The notes under the pieces were generated by a model. It was not told where the DNA came from, did not search any database, and saw only the letters and a program-made list of their open reading frames with translations. A stretch of 64,000 nt of DNA from assembly GCF_011604685.1 (NCBI RefSeq), contig NZ_CP050063.1, positions 507,001-571,000 on the forward strand, written 5' to 3'. Shown here piece after piece: positions 1-8,500 of the stretch (its first letter is position 1; the number at the start of each line of letters is the position of its first letter). Made by a program: the position numbers and the translations under genes. This DNA comes from Spirosoma aureum. Its GTDB lineage: Bacteria; Bacteroidota; Bacteroidia; Cytophagales; Spirosomataceae.

Positions 1-527
1 AATAGCCGAATGTCTTCTTTGGTTATGGGCACGACCAGCATAATGGTGGCCATGTAAAACCAGTTTAGGGAGAAAGCCCGAGCGTGGAAAAACCAGGCTG
101 GTTTATAAGGAGCCTCTGGATTTAACAGCTCCAGTATGGTGTAGAGCAACCAGAAGACCACGGCAAAATAAACGGGATGACGAAGCCGTTTCCAGTTCAT
201 TCGCTTTGCATTCAAAAAGACGCTCAGCAAGGTCAGCACAAGTACACTGTCCATTGCCAGACCCAGCGGGAAGTCGCTCTGGATAAACCGCGCCCAACCG
301 AGTAGAAAGCTTAAATTTAGATAAGCCAATAAGCCAATCTTAGGCTCCAGCAGGATATTGGCCACGATGAGCAGACCTACCGGTAAGCCTACAGTCATAA
401 GCGCACCGGTCATGCCAAAATTACCGACCAGCCAACCACCCAGTACGGCAACCAGAATCCCTAGTAGCGTAAATAGCCACCGGTTGTTAAGTAATTGACG
501 GTTAAGTAAAAGAGTTCGTTCAAACAT
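1..527 (-). CDS. O-antigen ligase-like membrane protein (3' end outside window)
   Basis: The reading frame starts at an ATG at 525-527 on the minus strand, opens MFERTLLLNR, and stays open for 175 codons to the window edge, so the C-terminus is missing. Visible are at least four hydrophobic segments, including two near residues 18-35 and 40-60, and a typical short Trp/Arg cytoplasmic stretch (NAKRMNWKRLRHP). The pattern resembles the N-terminal half of Wzy/WaaL polysaccharide polymerases or ligases, which act on lipid-linked glycans in the inner membrane. It lies 68 bp downstream of two glycosyltransferases on the same strand, which supports that reading. No catalytic loop is visible in this part, so the family call is inference. 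Confidence 0.6.
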   Translation of the reverse strand, partial: MFERTLLLNRQLLNNRWLFTLLGILVAVLGGWLVGNFGMTGALMTVGLPVGLLIVANILLEPKIGLLAYLNLSFLLGWARFIQSDFPLGLAMDSVLVLTLLSVFLNAKRMNWKRLRHPVYFAVVFWLLYTILELLNPEAPYKPAWFFHARAFSLNWFYMATIMLVVPITKEDIRL

Positions 528-595
528 GGTGTCTTCGCGTTACTGCAATGACAATGACTTATGAATACGCTGGGAGTTTTCGTTGGATGGAAGCA

Positions 596-1831
596 TTAAA
601 TGGCCCGTTTCGACTTTTCCCAAATACCTGAAATATTACCTTTACAAAAGCGTGCAAATCCTGCTAAAACGCACCAATTCATAAAAACAAAATAGAAGGG
701 CACAAACGTTAATTTCCAGCGAGTCTGCCGGTTTTCCAGCGCATAGCCAATGTAGGCAGCCAGGTAAAATGCCGTTTGTAGTAGCAGGATTCCCCACCAG
801 AACGTGATCGTAGGCGAACCTGAAATTGATTGCTGATACAACTGAACAAGCATAATTATATTCAGCAGAAACAGAAGCGGCAGGCAAAACGGTGTAACTG
901 CCCAGCGCAACACCCGGTGCGAAACATATTGAAAGCTTAACCAACCATACTTGAAAAAATTAAGCAGATGAGCCAATCGCCGAATCGCCTGAAAGCCTCC
1001 CGCAGCAATCCGTACTTTTCGTTTCATCTCCTCGCCGACCGAATGCGACGGGCGTTCGAGTGCGTAGGCATCGGGTGCATACCCGACCCGGTAGCCACGC
1101 TCGGCAATACGCAGTGAAATCACAAAGTCGTCGAGTAGCGTGTCTGTCTCTACAGGTTCGTAGAGTTTGGTTCGTATGGCAAATAATTCACCAGCTGCTC
1201 CCACAATGGTATGAAGCTGGGCATCCAGTTTTTTCAGAAAAGATTCATAGCGCCAATAAAGTCCTTCGCCACTTCCGGCAGCGGCCTCCTGACCTTGTAC
1301 ACTGATCCGTTTTTCGCCCGTAACGGCACCCACATTGGCTACCTCAAACCGTTTTACCAGTCGGCTAACCGCTTCTGGGTTGAGATGGGTGTTCGCATCC
1401 GTGAAAATGGTCAGTGGTGTTTTGATCTGCCGCATGGCCTGGTTCATTGCCGCAACTTTGCCCAGGCGTTGCGTTCCCGAAATAATGGATAGATTAGGAA
1501 GGGTTGCTTTCTGTTTTTCCAGATATTCGGCGGACCCATCTGTAGATCCTTCGATTACAAACAACAGATGCAGGTGCTCACTGGGGTAATCCTGATCCAG
1601 ACAGTTTTGCAGTTTATCGGGCAGATAGGCCAGTTCATTGTAAGCAGGCACAATCATGGTTATGTCGGGTGTACTGGCTAACCGATCTTCTGGTTTGATA
1701 GCTCCGCTATTGACCGACCACACTTTTACCAGTACCCAGGTTACTATACCATAGCCCAGGTAGGTATAGAAAACCAGAAATGACAGGAAAAAGAACAGGA
1801 AGCTGGTTAAATAGTATAGCGGTGTCATCAT
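596..1831 (-). CDS. Membrane GT2 glycosyltransferase (PgaC/IcaA-like)
   Basis: A 411-residue processive-type family 2 glycosyltransferase. One N-terminal membrane segment (about residues 8-36) precedes the GT-A domain (about 55-285), and two or more membrane segments follow (about 310-400). Motifs seen are the nucleotide-binding start TMIVPAYNE, a metal-site FTDANT at about 143-148, the acidic pair LLDDF at about 232-236 and a KVRIAAGG segment in place of QxxRW. This is the arrangement of poly-N-acetylglucosamine synthase-like enzymes, which polymerise from UDP-sugars at the inner membrane. The usual DDGS aspartate is IEGS here (Glu94). It follows the next GT2 gene by 13 bp, so they are probably one operon. 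The exact sugar is unknown. Confidence 0.85.
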   Translation of the reverse strand: MMTPLYYLTSFLFFFLSFLVFYTYLGYGIVTWVLVKVWSVNSGAIKPEDRLASTPDITMIVPAYNELAYLPDKLQNCLDQDYPSEHLHLLFVIEGSTDGSAEYLEKQKATLPNLSIISGTQRLGKVAAMNQAMRQIKTPLTIFTDANTHLNPEAVSRLVKRFEVANVGAVTGEKRISVQGQEAAAGSGEGLYWRYESFLKKLDAQLHTIVGAAGELFAIRTKLYEPVETDTLLDDFVISLRIAERGYRVGYAPDAYALERPSHSVGEEMKRKVRIAAGGFQAIRRLAHLLNFFKYGWLSFQYVSHRVLRWAVTPFCLPLLFLLNIIMLVQLYQQSISGSPTITFWWGILLLQTAFYLAAYIGYALENRQTRWKLTFVPFYFVFMNWCVLAGFARFCKGNISGIWEKSKRAI

Positions 1832-1844
1832 AGAAGTTCGAAGG

Positions 1845-2786
1845 CTAAACGGGTGAGATGCTCGTTGAGGTCAGGTTCCAGATTACACCCTTTGCAAAGG
1901 CACTGGCGTGCTTTAGCTTACCACGAAATACGTATGCAAGCATGTGCTTGGGCAATACACAACCCGCAAAGAACAGATAGAACACAACCCGCTGAAATGG
2001 TGAGCAGTGACGGCGCATATAAAGAATGCGATTACGAGTCATGTAGTAGGTCTTCAGCGGATTTTGTGGTCCGACCGACATTGACTCTTTATGCAGAATA
2101 GAAGCCGATGGCTGATAGTAAATCAGAAAACCCGCATTACGGATGCGCTGCGACCAATCAAGCTCTTCATAATATAGAAAGAACCGTTCGGCAAAACGCC
2201 CTACTTTATCAACTACTTTCCGACTGACCATCATTGCACAGCCATGAGCGAATGGTGTAATGCCTGGCTTGTCGTATTGCCCCAGATCGGTCTGTTTATA
2301 ACCAATGGCAATGGCCGTACCCGTGTACATATTCATGGAGCTGTAACCGGCATACTGAACCATATCCGGTGTATCGTAAAACCTGATTTTAGGGCAGGTG
2401 ACGCCTATATTTTCGTTCCCATAAAACGGCTTAAGTAACTCTTCAATCAGCGTAGACGGTAATTCTGTGTCATTATTGACAATAAAAAAGAAATCACCCT
2501 TCGCTTCCTTAATACCTAAATTATTCCCACCTGTAAAACCTAGATTCTGATCACTCCGAATGAACCGCAGTTGGGAATAAGGTTGCAGATCAATCAGCGT
2601 ATTCAATGCTGGTTCCGACGCATTATCGACTACTATGACTTCGTAGTTCGAATAAGTCAGCAGAGCTGAGGATTCCAGGAACTGACGCGTGATTTCAGCC
2701 TGGTTATAATTGATCGTGATTATGGATACGAGTGGTGCTGTATCCGTACGCTGAACCACGCTATCTATACATTCTCCCGTTGCCAT
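1845..2786 (-). CDS. GT2 glycosyltransferase (rhamnosyltransferase-like)
   Basis: A 313-residue soluble GT-A enzyme. It opens with VSIITINYN, followed by IVVDNAS near 54-58 and the metal-binding NNDTE near 103-107. A C-terminal HKES segment near residue 240 is usual for the rhamnosyltransferase-like branch of GT2. Such enzymes add a single sugar from a nucleotide sugar to a growing lipid-linked oligosaccharide at the cytoplasmic membrane face. The start codon lies 22 bp inside the end of the sugar-phosphate transferase gene, which points to translational coupling and a shared pathway. The donor sugar cannot be read from sequence. Confidence 0.85.
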   Translation of the reverse strand: MATGECIDSVVQRTDTAPLVSIITINYNQAEITRQFLESSALLTYSNYEVIVVDNASEPALNTLIDLQPYSQLRFIRSDQNLGFTGGNNLGIKEAKGDFFFIVNNDTELPSTLIEELLKPFYGNENIGVTCPKIRFYDTPDMVQYAGYSSMNMYTGTAIAIGYKQTDLGQYDKPGITPFAHGCAMMVSRKVVDKVGRFAERFFLYYEELDWSQRIRNAGFLIYYQPSASILHKESMSVGPQNPLKTYYMTRNRILYMRRHCSPFQRVVFYLFFAGCVLPKHMLAYVFRGKLKHASAFAKGVIWNLTSTSISPV

Positions 2787-4063
2787 AAGCTGAAAATGGT
2801 TCTCCAGAGAATATACATATCAGTCTTGAAGGAAAAGGTATTCGAGTACTCAATGTCCAGTTGAGTCCGCTCCCAGTCCGACATAGGGCCTTGCCCTTTT
2901 GCTCTTTTTTTGATTTGCCAGAGGCCAGTCAGGCCTGCTGGTCCGGCAAATCGTTGCGCAAACTCATCAGAAGTTAATTTCTCCGCTTCATAAAGCGGTA
3001 ATGGCCGATTGCCAACTAACGACATATCGCCCAGTAAGATATTGAATAGTTGTGGCAGCTCATCAATACTGCTATTACGAAGAATAGTCCCGAGTTTAGT
3101 CACCCGTGGATCATTGCGGAACTTCATGAATTTAGCCGCTTCTTCATTCTCCCGAAGGAATAATTTCTCACAAATTAATTGGTCCTGATCAAATAGCGGT
3201 TGCTGGCACGATACGCCCCTTTTACGGCAGCTATCACATAGAAAATCCGTTCGGGATTGAAAGAAATCATCAGTCGAAAGATTGTCTGTAGGCTTAGTAT
3301 AAATATTTTGTGAGGCCATATGCCGCAATTGTTGGTCAGCCTGCGTACTCATTGTGCGGAACTTAAACATGTTAAACACATAGAAATTAGTCCCGGCACG
3401 TTTTGACTTATACAGAATTGGCCCCTTCGAGTCTATTTTTATTAAAAGGGAAACCAATAAGAGTAAAGGGGATAAAGCGAGTAGTATGGAAAGAGAAATA
3501 ACGATATCAATACTACGCTTCCACCAGGGCAATGTGAACCGGTGGTTGGTTGTTAATGGTTGTTTTTTGTCAGGAACTGAAAGTATACGGGTTTTCAGCT
3601 CCAGATAATATCTTATTTTTGATTGTAACGCATAGTCATCTTTGTCGATGGCCAGAATGTCTGTAACGCCATTGTTGAGGGCGTTTTTTACTAAATTTGG
3701 CCTAACAAAACGACTGGCAATCAAAACAGGAACAGATTGGTAGGACGTGTTGCTTCGAACCAGGGCAACCATTGTCTGGCTGTTATCTTTATCCGCAATT
3801 ATCAAATCTACTGTAGGGTTCTTCGATAACCATTCCCCGGCTTCCTGGAAATTCCTGAACCGCACGATTGAGCAAGTGTCGCCGACAGCCATCGTGATTT
3901 GATTGACAATCTGATCATCTTCCTCCACTAATAAGACATAAGGCATTGGCGCTATATCCACAACATTCGGTCTGATGAAGCTTTCTGTCATTGCATTGTC
4001 ATACTTTGGCACAAATTTTGACGAAGACACTAAGGATTTTGGGGCTCTATTCAGCTGAGTCAT
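2765..4063 (-). CDS. Receiver domain fused to undecaprenyl-phosphate sugar-phosphate transferase
   Basis: A 432-residue two-part protein. Residues about 41-158 look like a CheY-type receiver: acidic cluster VEEDD, candidate phosphoacceptor Asp91 (LIIAD) and Ser117. A Lys141 sits close to, but slightly shifted from, the usual switch Lys. Residues about 180-432 form a WcaJ/PglC-type transferase, which starts glycan assembly by moving a sugar-1-phosphate onto undecaprenyl phosphate. It has a membrane segment at 184-208, KFRTMS, the catalytic Asp-Glu in SSIDELPQ (334-335) and NRPLP. An insert between KFRTMS and the catalytic site carries four Cys (276, 279, 286, 298) in a CxxC-x6-C-x11-C pattern. 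It overlaps the next GT gene. The fusion suggests signal-controlled initiation of polysaccharide synthesis, which is inference. Confidence 0.88.
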   Translation of the reverse strand: MTQLNRAPKSLVSSSKFVPKYDNAMTESFIRPNVVDIAPMPYVLLVEEDDQIVNQITMAVGDTCSIVRFRNFQEAGEWLSKNPTVDLIIADKDNSQTMVALVRSNTSYQSVPVLIASRFVRPNLVKNALNNGVTDILAIDKDDYALQSKIRYYLELKTRILSVPDKKQPLTTNHRFTLPWWKRSIDIVISLSILLALSPLLLLVSLLIKIDSKGPILYKSKRAGTNFYVFNMFKFRTMSTQADQQLRHMASQNIYTKPTDNLSTDDFFQSRTDFLCDSCRKRGVSCQQPLFDQDQLICEKLFLRENEEAAKFMKFRNDPRVTKLGTILRNSSIDELPQLFNILLGDMSLVGNRPLPLYEAEKLTSDEFAQRFAGPAGLTGLWQIKKRAKGQGPMSDWERTQLDIEYSNTFSFKTDMYILWRTIFSLWQRENV

Positions 4064-4441
4064 TTGATTCCAGTACTTGTCAAAAAATGATATTATTCAT
4101 TAGGCCTTATTCGATTAAACAGGTAAAAAGTAGACGTTTAAGTTATTCAGATAAGCTTGATTTATTATTTAGTGAATTTGTTTGAGAAAAATTGGCTCAA
4201 CTCATTGACAATCAATGCGAAATGCCTGCTTGGTATTCCCCTTAAACGTCCTGAAGTAACTACAGGGATGCTTTTAAGATGAAACGATTAATGTCAATGG
4301 CAATTAGAGCCAGCACTCATACTTTGGTGTGGAGCATTAGAGCAGGATCCTGTAGACTACTCTAGTTAGTTGAATTGGCACGTAATTTGAAGGTGAAAAG
4401 AGAAAGATTCCTGGAGATCTAAACCAGAAGAAAATAATGAA
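4064..4441. other. 378-bp gap, no gene seen
   Basis: The gap lies between the stand-alone receiver gene and the receiver/sugar-transferase gene, both on the minus strand. No reading frame with coding character and no strong hairpin was seen. It probably holds the promoter of the sugar-transferase operon, but no clear TAnnTTTG box was found. Confidence 0.5.
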
Positions 4442-4951
4442 TCAGGCACTCTGTGCAACTAGGTAACCTCTTAGCAGCATCGATAAGATCCGCGATTTTG
4501 GTTGCCAAACTGGTTTGGATTCAGCTTGAAGACGTACAGCAGCTGTCGGCTCCTGCACTTCTTCTTTCGGTGCAGAAGTTCGGCGAAGAATAGCATGAAT
4601 TTTGGCCTTTACTTCCAGTGGGTTGAATGGTTTAGCGATGTAGCTGTCAACTCCCTGCTCAAGACACTCTATTCGGGTATTACTGTCAGGAGCGTTGGAG
4701 AGAACAATTACGGGCGTTTGAAAGATGAGCTTACTCATCCTGATTAGCTTCGTTAATTCAAGACCGCTAAACACGGGTAAATTGAGTTCGGTAAGAACGC
4801 AATCAAACCGATGACCCTGGATCAATAAACGAGCCGCTTCATGACCCGTATTGGCCACGGTAATTGAAAAGTCTGTTTTTAACGTCTGTATGAGAATATC
4901 AGCTACATAAGGATTTTCATCCACTATGAGCAAGTGATATTTTTGATTCAT
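4442..4951 (-). CDS. Stand-alone response regulator with Glu at the phosphoacceptor site
   Basis: A 169-residue protein made of one receiver domain (residues 5-125) and a short tail with no recognisable output domain. The acidic pair Asp11-Glu12 (VDENP), Ser85 (IVLSNA) and switch Lys107 (YIAKPF) are in place. The phosphoacceptor position reads LTELNLP, so Glu55 replaces Asp; the codon is GAA on the minus strand. In known receivers Asp-to-Glu changes often mimic phosphorylation, so this protein may be locked active or may signal through protein contacts only. It lies upstream of the receiver-fused sugar transferase on the same strand, 378 bp away, and may act on it. That link is inference. Confidence 0.85.
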   Translation of the reverse strand: MNQKYHLLIVDENPYVADILIQTLKTDFSITVANTGHEAARLLIQGHRFDCVLTELNLPVFSGLELTKLIRMSKLIFQTPVIVLSNAPDSNTRIECLEQGVDSYIAKPFNPLEVKAKIHAILRRTSAPKEEVQEPTAAVRLQAESKPVWQPKSRILSMLLRGYLVAQSA

Positions 4952-5454
4952 TTTATTGGCCTTTAAGTTCTGAAGATGGGTTAGATCTAAGTTTTAGACT
5001 ACTTACCCTACCTCCGGTTACCTATATATGAAAAAAAAACCTTATTTAACTTTGGGCATACCATACGAAGTATATTTTAGAAGGCCTTCTCTATTGATGT
5101 AAGTTAGTATTTAATAAGGTGTAGGTAAATTGCTTACTATCAATACCTTATTGTTATAATTGGCCGCGATAGTTGTCAAAGCGACGAACTTTAGTGTATC
5201 GTTATTTTTAGATCAATCGTAAGAATTAAAAATCATTAAAAAATAATAAACCTTATATTATCTATGTTTAATACAATTTTTTGTCTGTGCGATATGTTAT
5301 ACTGTAGCCAACTCAGTAACTTATAAACTACCATATTGGTAGTTTATGTAACACGGCATTTTAAAGTATATAGTGTAAATATTCTTCTGGTTGCGAGAGA
5401 GTTATTGGAAACAAAGGCTGATTTTACTTAGACGTATACAGGTTTTACTTAAAT
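4952..5454. other. 503-bp AT-rich gap
   Basis: No coding frame is seen between the receiver gene and the terminator of the large exported-protein gene. It is AT-rich, especially 5190-5290, and holds a perfect 11-bp inverted repeat at 5323-5347. It probably carries the promoter of the minus-strand receiver gene. Confidence 0.5.
5323..5347. promoter_or_regulatory. Perfect 11-bp inverted repeat, possible operator
   Basis: ATAAACTACCA and TGGTAGTTTAT are separated by the three bases TAT. There is no following T-run, so a dimer-binding operator fits better than a terminator. It lies about 370 bp upstream of the receiver gene start. The regulator is unknown. Confidence 0.4.
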
Positions 5455-5506
5455 TTTTTAGCAGTAAAAAGGGAGCCATTCATGGCTCCCTTTTTACTGC
5501 TAAAAA
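5455..5506 (-). terminator. Strong hairpin terminator of the 1684-residue protein gene
   Basis: Arms 5455-5477 and 5484-5506 are perfectly complementary over 23 bp around the six-base loop ATTCAT. The stem overlaps the stop codon at 5500-5502 and ends in a U-run on the minus strand. It could work in both directions. Confidence 0.85.
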
Positions 5507-8500
5507 CCTTCTTTCTCTGCTTCCTTATCCTTTTTCTTCTCGTCTTTTTTCTTCTCGTCTTTCACAACTTTCTGCCCTGGCTGCAACTTCGGCTTAGGGG
5601 CTGGTTTCGCTTTAGTTTTGTACTGGTCCAGATAACGCTCGACGAAAACTGTTTTTTCGTCGAGCGTAGCCGGGACGATTTCAACGGTAGCTTTTGAACT
5701 GTTTTTAGAGCCAGCCAGTAGCCGATCATTGATGTCCTGCTCTGAGGTTATAATCGCTAACTGGCCAATGGAAGCTGGTGTATTGCCTGGTTTATAATCA
5801 TAAAATACCCAAACGTCGGGCGATGACTCCAGATAAATACTGGCTTCGTCACCATTGGCCGTTTTTCGGATTTCTACAAATCCGTCCATTTGAGCATTGA
5901 TGTCTGTTGCCGACATGTTTGAAACACCGAGTTGACCAGTGCTGTAAAAGGCACTGAATTTATCGGACCAGCGTAGATTCGCATTCGCAAAGACAAGCAT
6001 ACTGTTCAGTTTTGGCGATGCCTGGTTGAGCGGTACGTGTTGATTCTGGGCTTTTGCCCGATAAGCGTCTACTGCCTGTTGGCCAATTAAGGGTAACAGC
6101 TTATCCGATAGTCGGTTAAGGTCATCGTCGGCCGCTTCGTCGTTTTTCTCTTCCTGATTCGTCTTAACTAACTTGTCGGCAATGACACTGTTAATCTGAT
6201 CCGGCACAGGGAATGCGAATGCCAAGAGTGTATTCAATCGATACTGAGTACTGTCAATGTTGATTCGTGCCGATCCGGATGTGAGCAAGTACTCGTTCGG
6301 GCCAGAATTCAGTAGATTCATTTTGCCCTTGAAGGTCATCAGCCCTCGGGCATCGTTAAAAGTAAAGGCGTTCTCAACGTCATCAGAAGCGGCTGCACTA
6401 TCCGGACGGCTGGTACTATCAGTAGGAGCCGCTGCCAGAGCGGGTTGGCCTGCTGGCAGGTCACTGCCTTTAGAGACAATTCGGTACACTTTATCTTTTT
6501 CGTCGTAGCTCATAATACCCGTTGCCGAAAACAGGTCTTCATCCTTAGGATCTTCTTTCGGCGACAGGAACGTAGGATAAAGCCCAGCATTGCCCAACCG
6601 GAAATGAATACCCGCTACCAGTTGCTGTCCGCCTTCATTTTTAAGGTTTTTGTCAACCTTTATTTCGAGCCGTTCTGCTATTTTTTCCTTAAATGGAATC
6701 CAGCCGCTAATGAGATCCTGGCGTTTTTTAAGGGCAGGCTTAATTGAGCCATCTAACGCTAGATCCCGTTCAGGAGCCTGCATCGTAATTGCTCCTTTGA
6801 ATAGCATTTTTGGGGCTAACTGAAGGTTGTCATCCTCGTCAACGTCAGCGCGAGCTACTGTAAAATAAGTCGTTGCTGGCTTTTGTGCCGCATTGCGTTT
6901 GCCCCGGACAGGTTTCTTGGTATCGGCAGTTAGGTTAGCAGAAGCAACGGCTGGCGCTTCTTTTAATTCAAAGCTTCCCATCTTGATACTGGCTGTATCG
7001 CCTTTTGCGGTTGCAAACTGATAAGTGGCATCTCCGGCAAAGCGTGTTCGGGAAAGAACCTGAATATTGCCATTTTTAAGCCGGTGGAACAACGTAACCG
7101 TATCCAGTTCCAGTTTCGCGTTTTTCAGCGCCAGCATCTCGCCGTTTCGCCGGATGGTCACAAGACCTTTGTCAGGATAGATCCGCGCATCTGCCGATGT
7201 AACATAAGGAACGCCACTGATGTTGAGCATCATTTTTTCAACGTCGTACAGGGCCGCTGAGCCGTTAAACGTTAACCCTTCCTGTTCGGCAGCCGTAGCT
7301 GTAAACGTAGAGGTTTTAACATCGCCTTTCATGGCAATCGTTTTCGCGTTGAGATTCCATTGGGCCCGGTTGATGCTCGTTTTGTAAGCGGCAAACGGGA
7401 ACTCCATACTTGACCCGGCCAGCGTATCGTCGATACTTGTATTTTTCGTTGTATTGATGGCCAGACCGACAATTCCTTTGGTCTGATTAAAATCTACATT
7501 AATGTCATTGCCCAGAAGAATTGGCCGGTTTGCCTCTTTATCCGACACAATTTTAAATTGAGCGTTGTCGGCAACGAAGCCCTCTTTATTAAACTTTATA
7601 TTTTTTGAGATCGCTTCTGAATCTTTTCTCCGTAATGTTCCCTTACCAAACAAACCTGCCGAACGAAGTACCAAGCCCCCTTCCAGATTGGTCGTGGCAT
7701 TATAAAAGTTAAAGTTATTTTTCTGGGTAGTGATGACCATGCTATCCGCCTTTGGCCACCATTTCAGGCTATAGTTATTCAATTGAACCTGTGGGAAGTA
7801 TCCTTTACCAACAAGTCCTTCCTTAATTTCACCTTTGTCGCCCGACGCCAGTAAGGAATCTGTCATGAATAAGATGCCTTTTGTGTTCAGGCTGGCGGTC
7901 AGGTGATTTAAAACACCTTCGGCACGCAATCCGGATTTATCCATGGTCAATTCGCCCGTAAATTTTACGTTCGATGGAGCAGCACCTTTCTTGGAACTAT
8001 ACACTGGATAGCCAGTGGCTGGCGCTTTATGAACAAAGCCCAGCGTATTGTCGGGCATTGTTTTGAGTTCGGCTTTAAAGGGCGGAAAGATGCCATCGGA
8101 ATGGAATGTGCCGACAAAAGATATATCGCCCTTGCCCAGACTATCATTGTCGATTGCCGGTATTTTGAAGTAAACTTTCTGATTGTAAAGAATGTCTCCG
8201 CGAACGGGTTGGTTAAAATATACCGTCATTCCTTCGGGCATAACCAGCCGCTGCGTGGTTTTTTTACCCGCAATTCGCCCTGATTTATTATCGGCGCTGC
8301 CAAAATAGACGGTTCCGGGGTTTTCGTATTTAATGTCACCCCCAATTTCGCCCTCTTTTCCCTGGGCAGCCAGTTTTTGCGAAGAGAAGGTAATGGAGTC
8401 AATTTTATTCAGGTTCATCGCGAATTTATCGTAATCAAATTTCAGATCACGACCGGCATAGCGAAGGGTTCCTGCTTTGAGCTGACCGTTCAATGTAAAG

